DNA of 64,000 nucleotides from Kitasatospora sp. MAA19 (GCF_029894125.1 NZ_JARXYZ010000003.1:471450-535449); one strand, 5' to 3'. Positions 8,749 through 17,263 are shown, counted from the stretch's first letter. The notes: generated from the letters alone by a model not told the origin. Numbers and translations are program-made.

Positions 8749-10680
8749 TCACGTCTCCTCCGAGAGGGCGCCGAGGGTGTCCGGGACGTCCGGCAGGCCG
8801 ACCGGGACGGCGGCGGTCAGGGCGGAGACCGCGGTGCCGATGCCGGACAGCGCCGCGGTGAGGTCGCCGCCGGAGGAGTCCGCCGAGCCGGCCGAGGCGG
8901 CGGCCATGATCACCTTGAGCGAGCGGAGCAGCCCGGCCGCCGTGGCGCTGCCGGTGTGCCCGGTGCGGTAGGCGGCGAGCAGGTCCAGCACGGCCGGGCA
9001 GGACAGGTTGAGGTAGAGGCGGGCCCTGACCTCGCCGTCGGTGCGGGCGGTGAACGCCCGGGCCAGCCGCAGCGCCGCGGACGGGATCCGGGCGTCGGCC
9101 TGGTCGTCCTCGATCCGGGCCTTCAGCTCGGCCTCGCGGTCCGGCACCAGCACCAGGGGCAGGCCGGGCGGGTCGAACCGGGCCGGGACGAGCTGCTCGC
9201 CCTCGTCGGCGAGGGCGCCGGCCAGCCAGGCCGCCTCCCCGGCCGGCAGCGGGCGCTCCGGGTCGCGGAACAGCTCGCGGTCGCCGTGCTCGCTGCCCAG
9301 TTCGACCAGCCGGCAGCCGCGCAGCTGGGCGTAGCGGCGCAGGAAGGGCAGCACCGCGTAGCGGTCGCCGCGGGCGATCGGCACCCGCATCGCCCGGTAC
9401 AGCATCTCCTCGAAGCCGCCGCCGCTGCCGAGCGCGACGTGCACCGCTCCCCCGCCCATGGCCCGCAGCGCGCCGGCGGTGAGGTCGCCCTGGGAGGTGG
9501 GGACCGGGACGTCGTCGGCGAGCAGGGTGAACAGCCGCTCGTCGCAGAGCGCGGCGCCGAGCAGGTCCTGGCCGTGCCGGGTGAGGATCCGGCGCCAGGC
9601 GGCGGGCCGCAGCCGGGCGGTCTCGTACAGGCCGTCGACGATGGCGTCGGTGAGGGTGCGCTGGAGTGCGCGGTAGTGCTCGTCGCGCTGGAGGTCCTCG
9701 CGGCTGGCGGTGGGGGTGAGCCGGTTGGACTCGACCACGCCGCCGATGAACCCGGCCCAGCTGGGCAGCAGGTCGCGGGCGTCCTCGGCGAGCAGCATGC
9801 CGCGCAGGTAGACGGCGAGGTCGCGGTTGTCGCTGCTGCCGTAGGTCCCGCCGTCCTGGACCCAGAGCAGGCCGATCGCGTCGGTGCCGCCCTCGACCGG
9901 GTCGACGGGGAAGGCGGTGAGCGGCTCGAAGCGGCGGCCGAAGGCGGTGGCGAAGCGCATCCGGGCGGCGTGCTCGTCGGGGGCGGGGGCCGTGGCCGGC
10001 CGGCCGGTGCCGCGCCAGGGCACCTCGACGCTGTTGACGGGCTGCTCGTCGTCGCCGACGTAGACCGGGATCGGCAGCAGCACGCAGTACCGGCCGAGCA
10101 CCTCGCGCAGCGCGTCCTCGTCGGCGAGGTGGGCGTGTTCGGCCTTGAGCGTCAGCTCGACGACCGTGCCCGGGCGGGGCCGGGCGGGCACCGGGTCGAC
10201 CTGGTACTGCTCGCCGCCCCGGCTGCGGTAGCGGTGGCCCAGCTGCGGTTCGCGGTGCGAGGTGGTGGTGACGACGACCTCGTCGGCCACCGAGAAGGCG
10301 GAGAGGAACCCGAGGCCGAAGGCGCCGATCAGCTCCTGGTTGCCGGTGAGGTCGCGCAGCATCCGGGTGTAGCCGGTGCCGACGGTGGCGAGGTAGGCGT
10401 GGATCTCCGGCTCGGTGAGGCCGGCTCCGGTGTCCTCGATGGCGACGGTCCGCCGGGCGGCGTCGCCGCGCACCCTGATCAGCGGGTGGTGGTCGCCGTC
10501 CGGGTCCTCCAGGAGTCGGCGGGTGTGCGAGTCGTGGGCGTTCTGGACGAGTTCGCGCAGGGCGACCAGCGGGGTGGAGTAGAGGTGGGTGGCGAGGACG
10601 TTCACCAGTCCGCCGAGATCGACCTCGGTCGTACGCAGATCCTCGGCGGGAGTGGGCTCGGGCGGGGCACCTTCAGACAT
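8749..10680 (-). CDS. htpG: HSP90-family molecular chaperone
   Basis: A 643-residue cytosolic ATP-dependent chaperone. The GHKL ATPase motifs are intact: LRELVQNAHDS (catalytic Glu, Mg-binding Asn), IEDTGAGLT (nucleotide-binding Asp), and GAFGLGFLSAF (ATP lid). The ATG at 10680 starts MSEGAPPEP; the upstream in-frame extension has no ribosome site and reads as non-coding. The sequence is rather divergent from the E. coli protein, as is usual for the actinobacterial HSP90 group, so the symbol is used as a family name. It is followed by the TPR protein gene, perhaps one transcription unit. Confidence 0.9.
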   Translation of the reverse strand: MSEGAPPEPTPAEDLRTTEVDLGGLVNVLATHLYSTPLVALRELVQNAHDSHTRRLLEDPDGDHHPLIRVRGDAARRTVAIEDTGAGLTEPEIHAYLATVGTGYTRMLRDLTGNQELIGAFGLGFLSAFSVADEVVVTTTSHREPQLGHRYRSRGGEQYQVDPVPARPRPGTVVELTLKAEHAHLADEDALREVLGRYCVLLPIPVYVGDDEQPVNSVEVPWRGTGRPATAPAPDEHAARMRFATAFGRRFEPLTAFPVDPVEGGTDAIGLLWVQDGGTYGSSDNRDLAVYLRGMLLAEDARDLLPSWAGFIGGVVESNRLTPTASREDLQRDEHYRALQRTLTDAIVDGLYETARLRPAAWRRILTRHGQDLLGAALCDERLFTLLADDVPVPTSQGDLTAGALRAMGGGAVHVALGSGGGFEEMLYRAMRVPIARGDRYAVLPFLRRYAQLRGCRLVELGSEHGDRELFRDPERPLPAGEAAWLAGALADEGEQLVPARFDPPGLPLVLVPDREAELKARIEDDQADARIPSAALRLARAFTARTDGEVRARLYLNLSCPAVLDLLAAYRTGHTGSATAAGLLRSLKVIMAAASAGSADSSGGDLTAALSGIGTAVSALTAAVPVGLPDVPDTLGALSEET

Positions 10681-11019
10681 GGGTCCCCAGTGTGCCAGTG
10701 CGACTATCCGGCGACCATTTCTTTCTCCATGAAGAAACTCGGTCAACTCTGCGTTGACATCGAAGGGTTGCCGGGGATTACCGCATTGCACCCCAACTCC
10801 AGTCCCCACCAGCAGCATTGGACGCCACGGAAGCCCCCGCCGGGACCGTCGGCAGTCTCCGGATACAACGTCACCATGACACCATCGGGGGAATTGCCAC
10901 CCGTTTGGTGGAGTTCGTCCACACCGCTGGTGAATGCTGAACGTGCGACGTCAGGCAACGGCGCAACGGAGCGGCCACTCCGGATCGCGCCAATTTCGCA
11001 CCAGCTCAGGGAGACCACC
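10681..11019. other. Intergenic region between divergent genes
   Basis: This 339-base gap separates the HSP90 gene from the small secreted protein gene and should hold both promoters. It is less GC-rich than its surroundings. An ATG at 10730 opens a short reading frame without a ribosome site, and an inverted TTCTT/AAGAA pair flanks it. I see no HAIR or CIRCE-type operator and no convincing gene. Confidence 0.5.
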
Positions 11020-11334
11020 GTGTCCCGTATTCGCGCAGCCGCCGCCACCGCCCTCGGGGCCTTCCTCCTCGTCGGCTTCGGCGCCGCCGGCGCCCACGCC
11101 GACAACGGCGCCGGCGCCCTCGACCACTCCAACAGCAGCGTGGTGAACAACAACGGCTCCGCCAACGTCGTCGGCAACGTCGTCGGCAACGTGGTCATCA
11201 CCCAGCAGACGGCCACCGGTTCGGGCGCGAGCAACCAGAACAACGGCCTCGCCGCCACCGGCAACGCCGGCAACATCGGCGCCCTGCAGGGCAACGGCAA
11301 CCTCGACGCCCGGGTCCACCTCCCGCTCCACTAG
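11020..11334 (+). CDS. Small secreted Asn/Gly-rich protein (rodlin-like composition)
   Basis: A 104-residue protein with a clear signal peptide (MSRIRAAAATALGAF then a hydrophobic core, cleavage near AHA-DN). The mature 75 residues are rich in Asn, Gly, Val and Ala with short repeated words (NGSANVVGN, VVGNVV, NQNNGLAATGNAGN) and no Cys. Chaplins and rodlins, the aerial-hypha surface proteins of streptomycetes, have comparable size and composition, but I do not see a true chaplin domain. The GTG start follows CAGGGAG. A surface or aggregating structural role is inferred only from composition. Confidence 0.7.
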   Translation: MSRIRAAAATALGAFLLVGFGAAGAHADNGAGALDHSNSSVVNNNGSANVVGNVVGNVVITQQTATGSGASNQNNGLAATGNAGNIGALQGNGNLDARVHLPLH

Positions 11335-11361
11335 GCCTTCCGCCCCACGGGCGCAGCCACG

Positions 11362-11403
11362 GGCCGGGTGCCCGCCCCGTCACCTCGGGGCGGGCACCCG
11401 GCC
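11362..11403. terminator. Bidirectional hairpin terminator
   Basis: A perfect 18-bp stem with a 6-base loop lies between the convergent small secreted protein gene and the double-TetR gene. There is no U-tract, as is common in high-GC actinomycetes. Confidence 0.85.
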
Positions 11404-11411
11404 GCCGTTCG

Positions 11412-12569
11412 TCAGGACAGTCCCAGGACGGCCCGGCCCAGGCGCAGCAGGCAGTCCCCGAGGTCCGGCCGGGCGCTGTGCGGACGGTTCCGCACCCCGT
11501 CGTTGACCAGCGCGAACAGGGCGTGGACCCGGATCCGGGCCTCGACCGCGTCGTACCCGGGGCGGACCTGCCGCAGCAGGGCGACCCAGGTGCGCAGGAA
11601 GTCGCGCCGGAAGTCCACCGCGACCCGGCGGTCCGGCGGGGCCAGCCGCTCCGTCTCGCTGAGCATCGCGCCCAGGTAGTCGCCGTGGCGCAGGGCGAAG
11701 CCGACGTACGCGCCCAACCCGGCCGCCAGCGCCGCCTCGGGCCCGGTGGCGGCCGCGATCGCGCCGTCCACCTCGTGCCAGAGCCGTTCGCGGCTGCGCA
11801 CCAGCGAGGCGGCGAGCAGTTGGGCCTTGCTGTCGAAGTGCCGGTAGACGCTGGGGCCGGCGATGCCGACGGCGGCGCCGAGCTGGTCGGTGCTGACGTT
11901 GTCGAAGCCGCGCTGGTGGAAGAGCCGGACGGCCGCCGCGAGCAGTTCCTCGCGGCGCGCCCGGGGTCGGGGCTCCGGCGGCGCGGGGGCGGGGGCGGGG
12001 GCGGGACCGGTCGCGGCGCCGCCCGGGCGGGCCGCGAGGACCGCCACGACCAGTTCGCGCAGCACCGCCTCGGCGCGACGGGGCTGCGGCGCGACCGACT
12101 GGTAGGAGAGCCCGGCGCAGACCGAGAGCGCCGACCAGCAGAGCAACTCGGCGTCCGTCTGCGGGAGTTCGGGTCGTTCGGCGGACAGCACGGCGGTCAT
12201 CAGTGCGACGTCCGCGCGCAGCTCGCGGCGCAGCGCCGCCCGCCGGGCCGGCGGCAGCAGCCGGGCGTCGCGCTGCACCAGGGTGCCGAGCGGGCGGTGC
12301 CCGACCGCGACGGCGGCCAGCGCGGCGCCGAGGTCACCGGTGGTACGAGCCGCGCGCAGCCCGTCGGCCAGCGCGTCCAGCCCCAGCCGGACGGCGCGGT
12401 CGAGCAGTTCGGGCTTGCCGCGGAAGTGCCGGTAGAGGGCGGGCGCGGTGATGCCGACCCCGGCGGCGACCTCGGCCATCGAGACCTGGTGGTAGCCGCT
12501 GCGGTGGAACCGGTCGGCCGCCACGGCCAGGATCTGGGCGCGCCGACCGGGGGGCCGTCGGACCACCAT
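11412..12569 (-). CDS. Tandem double-TetR transcriptional regulator
   Basis: A 385-residue protein that contains two complete TetR-type DNA-binding regions in one chain. The first starts RRAQILAVAADRF (about residue 9) with recognition helix GITAPALYRHF. The second starts RREELLAAAVRLF (about residue 205) with GIAGPSVYRHF. Each is followed by a helical ligand/dimer region, so the chain is a fused dimer-like repressor of almost exactly twice the usual length. The ATG at 12569 has GGGAGG eight bases upstream. It is divergent from an acyl-CoA dehydrogenase gene, whose expression it probably controls; TetR proteins of this type often sense acyl-CoA thioesters. Confidence 0.9.
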   Translation of the reverse strand: MVVRRPPGRRAQILAVAADRFHRSGYHQVSMAEVAAGVGITAPALYRHFRGKPELLDRAVRLGLDALADGLRAARTTGDLGAALAAVAVGHRPLGTLVQRDARLLPPARRAALRRELRADVALMTAVLSAERPELPQTDAELLCWSALSVCAGLSYQSVAPQPRRAEAVLRELVVAVLAARPGGAATGPAPAPAPAPPEPRPRARREELLAAAVRLFHQRGFDNVSTDQLGAAVGIAGPSVYRHFDSKAQLLAASLVRSRERLWHEVDGAIAAATGPEAALAAGLGAYVGFALRHGDYLGAMLSETERLAPPDRRVAVDFRRDFLRTWVALLRQVRPGYDAVEARIRVHALFALVNDGVRNRPHSARPDLGDCLLRLGRAVLGLS

Positions 12570-12587
12570 GGCGAGCCTCCCTCCCGT

Positions 12588-12683
12588 GCTCCGGACCGCC
12601 CGTGCTCCGGACCGCCCGTGCTCCGGACTGCTCACGCTCCGGACTGCTCACGCTCCGGACTGCTCACGCTCCAAACCGCCGAC
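12588..12683. repeat. 16-bp tandem repeat, six units
   Basis: Six consecutive 16-base units start at 12588, 12604, 12620, 12636, 12652 and 12668. The first two are GCTCCGGACCGCCCGT, the next three GCTCCGGACTGCTCAC, and the sixth is diverged. The array lies immediately upstream of the double-TetR gene, inside its promoter region. Confidence 0.9.
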
Positions 12684-12688
12684 CGAAG

Positions 12689-12787
12689 GCTAGCAAGGAT
12701 TCACTTGAGGGGGTCTTCCACCGACGACCACCGGCTTTCTCCGGGGTCGCCGACCCTGGACAGCGGAAGCTACCGAGGATTAACTTG
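12689..12787. promoter_or_regulatory. Paired 19-bp direct repeats, candidate TetR operator
   Basis: Two near-identical elements of the form GCTANCNAGGATTNACTTG occur at 12689-12707 and 12769-12787, 80 bp apart start to start. They lie between the double-TetR gene and the acyl-CoA dehydrogenase gene. Two copies of one motif would suit a regulator with two DNA-binding domains in one chain. Confidence 0.55.
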
Positions 12788-12858
12788 TGAGGCCATCACC
12801 TGGCACGTTCAGTCCCGGCCGGCGCCCGCAGCCGGTCACCACCGAAGGGAGCGCCGCC

Positions 12859-14016
12859 GTGCGCCGCACCGTCTTCACCGAGGACCACGAGGCCTTCCGG
12901 GAGACCATCCGGGACTTCGTCGCCAACGAGGTCGTCCCGGTCTACGAGAGCTGGGAGGCCGAGGGCCACCCGCCGCGCGACTTCTACCGGCAGCTCGGCG
13001 CGCTCGGCATCTACGGCATCGAGGTGCCGGAGGAGTACGGCGGCGCGGGCGAGAGCGGCTTCAAGTACCAGGCGGTGATCGCCGAGGAGACCGCCCGGGC
13101 GGGCGTGAGCTTCGGATCCTCGGGCGTGCACACCGGGCTGGTCCTGCCGTACCTGCTGGAGTACGCGACCGAGGAGCAGAAGCGGCGCTGGCTGCCCGGC
13201 TTCATCTCCGGCGACATCATGACCGCCATCGCGATGACCGAGCCGGGCGCCGGCTCCGACCTCGCGGGCATCACCACCACCGCGCGCCGCTCCGAGGACG
13301 GCACCCACTACGTCCTGAACGGCGCCAAGACCTTCATCACCGGCGGCGTGCTGGCCGACCTCGTCCTGGTGGTCTGCCGCACCTCCCCGTACGACCCGGA
13401 CAACCGCCGGGCCGGCCTGTCCATCCTCTGCGTGGACACCACGTCCCCGGGCTACTCCGTCGGCCGCAAGCTGCAGAAGATCGGCCTGCGCACCTCGGAC
13501 ACCGCCGAGCTGGCGTTCAGCGACGTCAAGGTGCCGGTGGAGAACCTGCTCGGCGAGGAGGGCCGGGCCTTCACCTACCTGACCCACAACCTGGTGCAGG
13601 AGCGGCTGGCGATCGCGGTCGGCGCGTACGCGGCGGCCGCCGCGGCGGTGCGGTTCGCGGTGCAGTACGTCAAGGACCGCAAGGTGTTCGGCAAGGCGGT
13701 GGCCGAGTTCCAGAACACCAAGTTCACGCTGGCCGACTGCGAGGCCCAGGTGGTGGCGCAGCAGTCGATGGTGGACCGCGCGCTGGAGCTGTACCAGGAG
13801 GGCGAGCTGACCGTCGCCGACGCGGCCGCCACCAAGCTGTTCTGCACCGAGTCGGCCTCCACCGTCATCGACAAGTGCCTTCAGCTGCACGGCGGTTACG
13901 GCTACATCCTGGAGTACCCGATCGCCCGGCTCTACACCGACAACCGGGTGTTCCGGATCTACGGCGGCACCAGTGAGGTCATGCGCAGCATCATCGCCAA
14001 GTCGATGGGCCTGTAG
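12859..14016 (+). CDS. Acyl-CoA dehydrogenase (isovaleryl/long-chain type)
   Basis: A 385-residue FAD flavoenzyme that would introduce an alpha-beta double bond into an acyl-CoA. The three ACAD regions are present: the N-terminal helices, a middle beta domain (AMTEPGAGSDLAG, LNGAKTFITGG), and a C-terminal bundle ending LQLHGGYGYILEYPI. The usual Glu of the C-terminal EGT motif is Gly here (YGGTSEVM). The base is therefore probably the Glu of LVQERLAIA, as in isovaleryl-CoA and long-chain enzymes. The GTG at 12859 follows GAAGGGA. It is divergent from the double-TetR gene and probably regulated by it. Confidence 0.9.
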   Translation: MRRTVFTEDHEAFRETIRDFVANEVVPVYESWEAEGHPPRDFYRQLGALGIYGIEVPEEYGGAGESGFKYQAVIAEETARAGVSFGSSGVHTGLVLPYLLEYATEEQKRRWLPGFISGDIMTAIAMTEPGAGSDLAGITTTARRSEDGTHYVLNGAKTFITGGVLADLVLVVCRTSPYDPDNRRAGLSILCVDTTSPGYSVGRKLQKIGLRTSDTAELAFSDVKVPVENLLGEEGRAFTYLTHNLVQERLAIAVGAYAAAAAAVRFAVQYVKDRKVFGKAVAEFQNTKFTLADCEAQVVAQQSMVDRALELYQEGELTVADAAATKLFCTESASTVIDKCLQLHGGYGYILEYPIARLYTDNRVFRIYGGTSEVMRSIIAKSMGL

Positions 14017-14060
14017 GCGCCGGGCCGGTAGTCGCTCGGTCTGCGGGCGGGGACACAGCG

Positions 14061-14093
14061 GCGGCGGGCCGCACCCCCATGGCGGCCCGCCGC
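14061..14093 (+). terminator. Hairpin terminator after acyl-CoA dehydrogenase
   Basis: A perfect 12-bp GC-rich stem (GCGGCGGGCCGC and its complement) with a 9-base loop lies between convergent genes. Confidence 0.75.
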
Positions 14094-14110
14094 ACCCCGG
14101 CCGGGTGCGC

Positions 14111-14377
14111 TCAGTTGGGCGAACCGTGCTCCGCGCGCCAGGCCTCCCAGCCGGCGGCGGACGCCACCTTCGCCTCGCGCAGCGCCCGCTGGGCGAACGC
14201 GGCCGGCGCGGTCTCCAGGCTCCGCACCCAGCTGCGGCCGGCCGTGGCCAGCGCCGCGCACACCATCGCCGCCCCGGCCGCGCCGAGCACGGCGCCGATG
14301 CCGGTGAGCACCGCGCCGCCGACCAGCAGCGAGCGGTTGACCTGGAACCCGCCGGAGATTCTCTCGTTGATCGCCAT
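14111..14377 (-). CDS. Small membrane protein, hypothetical
   Basis: An 88-residue protein with one or two hydrophobic segments between residues 14 and 48 (SLLVGGAVLTGIGAVLGAAG, then AAMVCAALATAG) and a basic, Trp-containing tail. The ATG at 14377 is preceded by GTGGAGGC, a strong ribosome site, which favours a real gene. I do not recognise a named family. It is convergent with the acyl-CoA dehydrogenase and divergent from the cupin-like gene. Confidence 0.7.
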   Translation of the reverse strand: MAINERISGGFQVNRSLLVGGAVLTGIGAVLGAAGAAMVCAALATAGRSWVRSLETAPAAFAQRALREAKVASAAGWEAWRAEHGSPN

Positions 14378-14569
14378 GCCTCCACGATGCGTGCACGCGC
14401 CGGGGGCTGCACGTCGAACGGCTCCGGGTGCGGACGGCCACCGATGCCGCGGGTGCGCGGGGAGCGGGGCTCCGGGTGCGGGAGCCGACCGCGTCCGCGA
14501 ACCTGGGCACACGGCGTCGGCCCGGACGCACGGGGCCGGCCCGGGCGCACCGGGTCAGGAGGACGCGCG

Positions 14570-14887
14570 ATGCCCGATCTCGAACAGCTCGCCGTGGAGC
14601 ACGCCACCCGCGCGGCCGAGAGCCCGCACGGGCGCAGCGCCCACCTGGTGCTCCACGACGGCGTCCTGCGGCAGACCGTGATCGCGCTGACCGCCGGCAC
14701 CTCACTGGACGAGCACACCCCGCCGAGCGCCGGGAGCGTCCAGGTGCTGCGCGGCCGGGTCTCGCTGACCATCGCCGGCCGGCACCAGGAACTGCCGGTC
14801 GGACGGCTGGAACCGGTGCCCCAGGAGCGGCACGGACTGCTCGCCCACGTCGACTCGGTGGTGCTGCTGACCGTGGTCACCACCTAG
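14570..14887 (+). CDS. Cupin-fold small protein
   Basis: A 105-residue single-domain protein with the cupin pattern. A first motif TSLDEHTPPSAGSVQVLRGRVSLTI gives the G(X)5HXH-like region in reduced form, and a second includes LEPVPQERHGLLAHVDSVVLL. Only some metal-ligand histidines are present (EH near residue 49, RH and AH near 85-90), so it may bind a ligand without catalysis. The ATG is preceded by CAGGAGGAC. Small cupins of this type are widespread in actinomycetes; the ligand cannot be told. Confidence 0.75.
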   Translation: MPDLEQLAVEHATRAAESPHGRSAHLVLHDGVLRQTVIALTAGTSLDEHTPPSAGSVQVLRGRVSLTIAGRHQELPVGRLEPVPQERHGLLAHVDSVVLLTVVTT

Positions 14888-14924
14888 CGGCAACGGCGGC
14901 GCCGCGTCGCACCGCCGGGCGCGG

Positions 14925-15515
14925 TCACCGCGTCGCGGGGCTGAGCACGCTTGCGCTGACCAGCCGCAGCCCGCGCAGGAAGTCCCGCCCGTTCGGCGCC
15001 AGTTCGGGGGCCGCCAGCCACTGGGCGGCGTACCCGGCCAGCAGGGTCTGGTAGAAGGCCCCGCGGGCGATCTCCTCCTCGGTGTCCGGCACCTCGGGCA
15101 GCCCCTGGAACAGCGCGGCGAGGCCGAGCCGGCCGTCCTTCTGCGCCTGCGCGAACGCGTGCGCCAGCTCGGGCTCGTGTGCGACCTGGGCGAGCGCCTC
15201 GAACTGGGCCGCCCAGAGCCCGCGGTGCTCGACGAAGACGGTCTTGAGTCCGTCCCAGACCGCGGCGAAGCGCTCCTCCCGGTCGTCCGACACCTGGTTC
15301 GCGGCGTGCACCACCGCGCCCAGGGCCTCGCCCATCTCCCCGATCGCCTCGATCATCGCCGCGTTGAGCAGCGCGTCCTTCGAACCGAAGTGGTAGCCGA
15401 TCGCGGCCAGGCTGACGCCCGAGGCGGTGGCGATGTCACGGGCGGTGGTGCGCCCGTAGCCCTTCTCGTAGAGGCAGCGCTTGGCGCCGGCCATCAGGTC
15501 TTCGCGGTTTCCCAT
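14925..15515 (-). CDS. TetR-family repressor of adjacent MFS efflux gene
   Basis: A 196-residue TetR regulator with the helix-turn-helix at residues 20-50 (TTARDIATASGVSLAAIGYHFGSKDALL). A longer C-terminal helical ligand domain follows. It is transcribed away from a 14-helix MFS exporter with 109 bases between the starts, the classic layout of a self-regulated efflux repressor. The shared gap holds repeat elements described separately. The ligand is probably a toxic or lipophilic cation or drug exported by the neighbour; this is inferred from context. Confidence 0.88.
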   Translation of the reverse strand: MGNREDLMAGAKRCLYEKGYGRTTARDIATASGVSLAAIGYHFGSKDALLNAAMIEAIGEMGEALGAVVHAANQVSDDREERFAAVWDGLKTVFVEHRGLWAAQFEALAQVAHEPELAHAFAQAQKDGRLGLAALFQGLPEVPDTEEEIARGAFYQTLLAGYAAQWLAAPELAPNGRDFLRGLRLVSASVLSPATR

Positions 15516-15543
15516 GACCCGATCCTACGGAAGGACTGCACAG

Positions 15544-15601
15544 ATGTCTTGCACGAATGTCTCGCGCGATCGATTTACACGTACGTACTAGACAAACGTC
15601 T
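15544..15601. promoter_or_regulatory. Candidate TetR operator region
   Basis: The gap between the TetR and MFS genes holds a direct repeat ATGTCT at 15544-15549 and 15557-15562. It also holds a short inverted repeat AGACAAACGTCT at 15590-15601. This cluster of AGAC/GTCT elements is the likeliest binding site for the divergent repressor. Confidence 0.5.
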
Positions 15602-15624
15602 GACACGCCCGTACGGTCTTCCCC

Positions 15625-17175
15625 ATGACCGCAACCACCGGCCGCGCAGGCCGTCGCGAATGGATCGGCCTGGCCGTCCTCCTGCTCCCGACCCTCGTCC
15701 TCGCCATGGACATGGGCGTGCTCTTCTTCGCCGTCCCGTACATCTCCACCACGCTGGCGCCCAGCGGCACCCAGCAGCTGTGGATCATGGACATGTACTC
15801 GTTCCTGCTCGCCGGGCTGCTCATCACCATGGGCTCGCTGGGCGACCGGTTCGGCCGCCGCCGACTGCTGATGATCGGCGCCGCCGGCTTCATCGGTGCC
15901 TCGCTGCTCGCCGCCTGGGCCGACAGCGCCGGCCAGCTGATCGCCGCCCGCGCCCTGCTCGGCGCCGCCGGGGCCACCGTGATGCCCTCGACGCTCGCGC
16001 TGATCCGCAGCATGTTCCACGACCCCAAGCAGCGGCAGATCGCCCTCGGCGCCTGGGGCGGCATCCTCACCGCCGGCGCCACCCTCGGCCCGGTCGCCGG
16101 CGGTCTGCTGCTCGGCCACTTCTGGTGGGGCTCCGTGTTCCTGATCGCCGTCCCGGTGATGGCCCTGGTGCTGCTCACCGCCCCGGTCCTGCTCCCCGAG
16201 TACCGCGCCGCCGCCCGCACCGGCCGCTTCGACCTGCCCGGCGCCGCGCTGTCGATGGCCGCGATCCTGCCGCTGGTCTACGGCGTCAAGACCCTCGCCG
16301 TGGACGGCTGGAGCCCGCTGCCCGCACTCGCCGTCCCGGCCGGCCTGCTGCTCGCCGCCGCGTTCGTCCGGCGCCAGCGCACCGCCGCCGACCCGCTGCT
16401 CGACCTCGGCCTGTTCCGGATCCGCACCTTCAGCGGCGCGATCAGTGTCAACACCATCGCGATGTTCGCCATGATGGGCTTCGCCCTCTTCACCTCGCAG
16501 TACCTGCAGCTGGTCAAGGGCATGAGCCCGCTCACCGCCTCGCTCTGGTCGCTGGTGCCCAGCGTCGGCGTCGGCGCGGCCGTCGGCATCAGCTCGGCGC
16601 TGGCCGGCAAGGTCCGCCCGGCGGCCCTGATGGGCGGCGGCTTCCTGGTCGGCGCGGCGGGCTTCGCTCTGATGACCCAGGTCGGCGCGCACTCCCCGCT
16701 CGCACTCATCCTCATCGCGGCGGGCGTGCTCGCCGCCGGCACCGTCGGCACCATGACCATGACCGCCGAGATGGTCGTCTCCGCCGCCCCCGTCGAGCGG
16801 GCCGGCGCCGCCTCCGCCACCTCCGAGACCGCCGTCGAACTCGGCAGCTCGCTCGGCATCGCCCTGCTCGGCGCGGCCGGCGCCGCGGTCTACCGCCACC
16901 AGCTGGACGGCGCCCTCCCGGCGGGCGTCGACGGCGAGACCGCCCGCGCCGCCCAGGACACCCTCGGGGGCGCGGCCACCGCCGCCGCCCACCTGCCCGG
17001 CCGGGTCGGCGCCGACCTGCTGGAGACCGCCCGGGCCGCCTTCACCGACGGCCTGCACGTCGCCGCCGTGGTCGGCCTGGTCTTCGCCCTCGGCGCCGCC
17101 CTGCTGGCCTACCGCCTGATGCGCCACCTCCCCGCCGCCGCCCCGGCCCCGCAGCCCGAGGCCGCCACCGCCTGA
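15625..17175 (+). CDS. MFS drug efflux transporter, DHA2 (14-TM) type
   Basis: A 516-residue proton-driven exporter. Fourteen hydrophobic segments can be counted. The MFS loop motif GDRFGRRRLLMIG lies between helices 2 and 3, and the antiporter motif C (GAWGGILTAGATLGPVAGG) is in helix 5. Resemblance is to SmvA/MmrB-like multidrug and quaternary-amine exporters. It starts at the ATG after CTTCCCC, without a strong ribosome site, and is divergent from its probable TetR repressor. A strong hairpin follows the stop. Confidence 0.92.
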   Translation: MTATTGRAGRREWIGLAVLLLPTLVLAMDMGVLFFAVPYISTTLAPSGTQQLWIMDMYSFLLAGLLITMGSLGDRFGRRRLLMIGAAGFIGASLLAAWADSAGQLIAARALLGAAGATVMPSTLALIRSMFHDPKQRQIALGAWGGILTAGATLGPVAGGLLLGHFWWGSVFLIAVPVMALVLLTAPVLLPEYRAAARTGRFDLPGAALSMAAILPLVYGVKTLAVDGWSPLPALAVPAGLLLAAAFVRRQRTAADPLLDLGLFRIRTFSGAISVNTIAMFAMMGFALFTSQYLQLVKGMSPLTASLWSLVPSVGVGAAVGISSALAGKVRPAALMGGGFLVGAAGFALMTQVGAHSPLALILIAAGVLAAGTVGTMTMTAEMVVSAAPVERAGAASATSETAVELGSSLGIALLGAAGAAVYRHQLDGALPAGVDGETARAAQDTLGGAATAAAHLPGRVGADLLETARAAFTDGLHVAAVVGLVFALGAALLAYRLMRHLPAAAPAPQPEAATA

Positions 17176-17204
17176 CCCACCCGGCCCGATCCACGCGAGT
17201 CATC

Positions 17205-17237
17205 GAGAGCCCCCGCCCACCCCGGGCGGGGGCTCTC
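17205..17237 (+). terminator. Hairpin terminator after MFS gene
   Basis: A perfect 14-bp stem beginning GAGAGCCCCCGCCC with a five-base loop lies 30 bases after the MFS stop codon. Confidence 0.88.
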
Positions 17238-17263
17238 CGCCGTCCACGGCCCAGGGCCCACCG

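Noticed and set aside
6192..8861. Plus-strand ORF of 889 codons over the TPR gene
   Set aside because: A GC-skew shadow: Gly/Val/Arg-rich, no motif, no ribosome site, while the minus strand shows regular TPR helices.
8701..11334. Plus-strand ORF of 877 codons ending in the small secreted protein
   Set aside because: Only the last 104 codons (from the GTG at 11020) have a ribosome site and a signal peptide; the rest is antisense to HSP90.
12859..14016. Part of the biosynthetic cluster
   Set aside because: It lies 28 kb away, divergent from its own regulator, and has no GTCAGC array; it looks like acyl-CoA catabolism.
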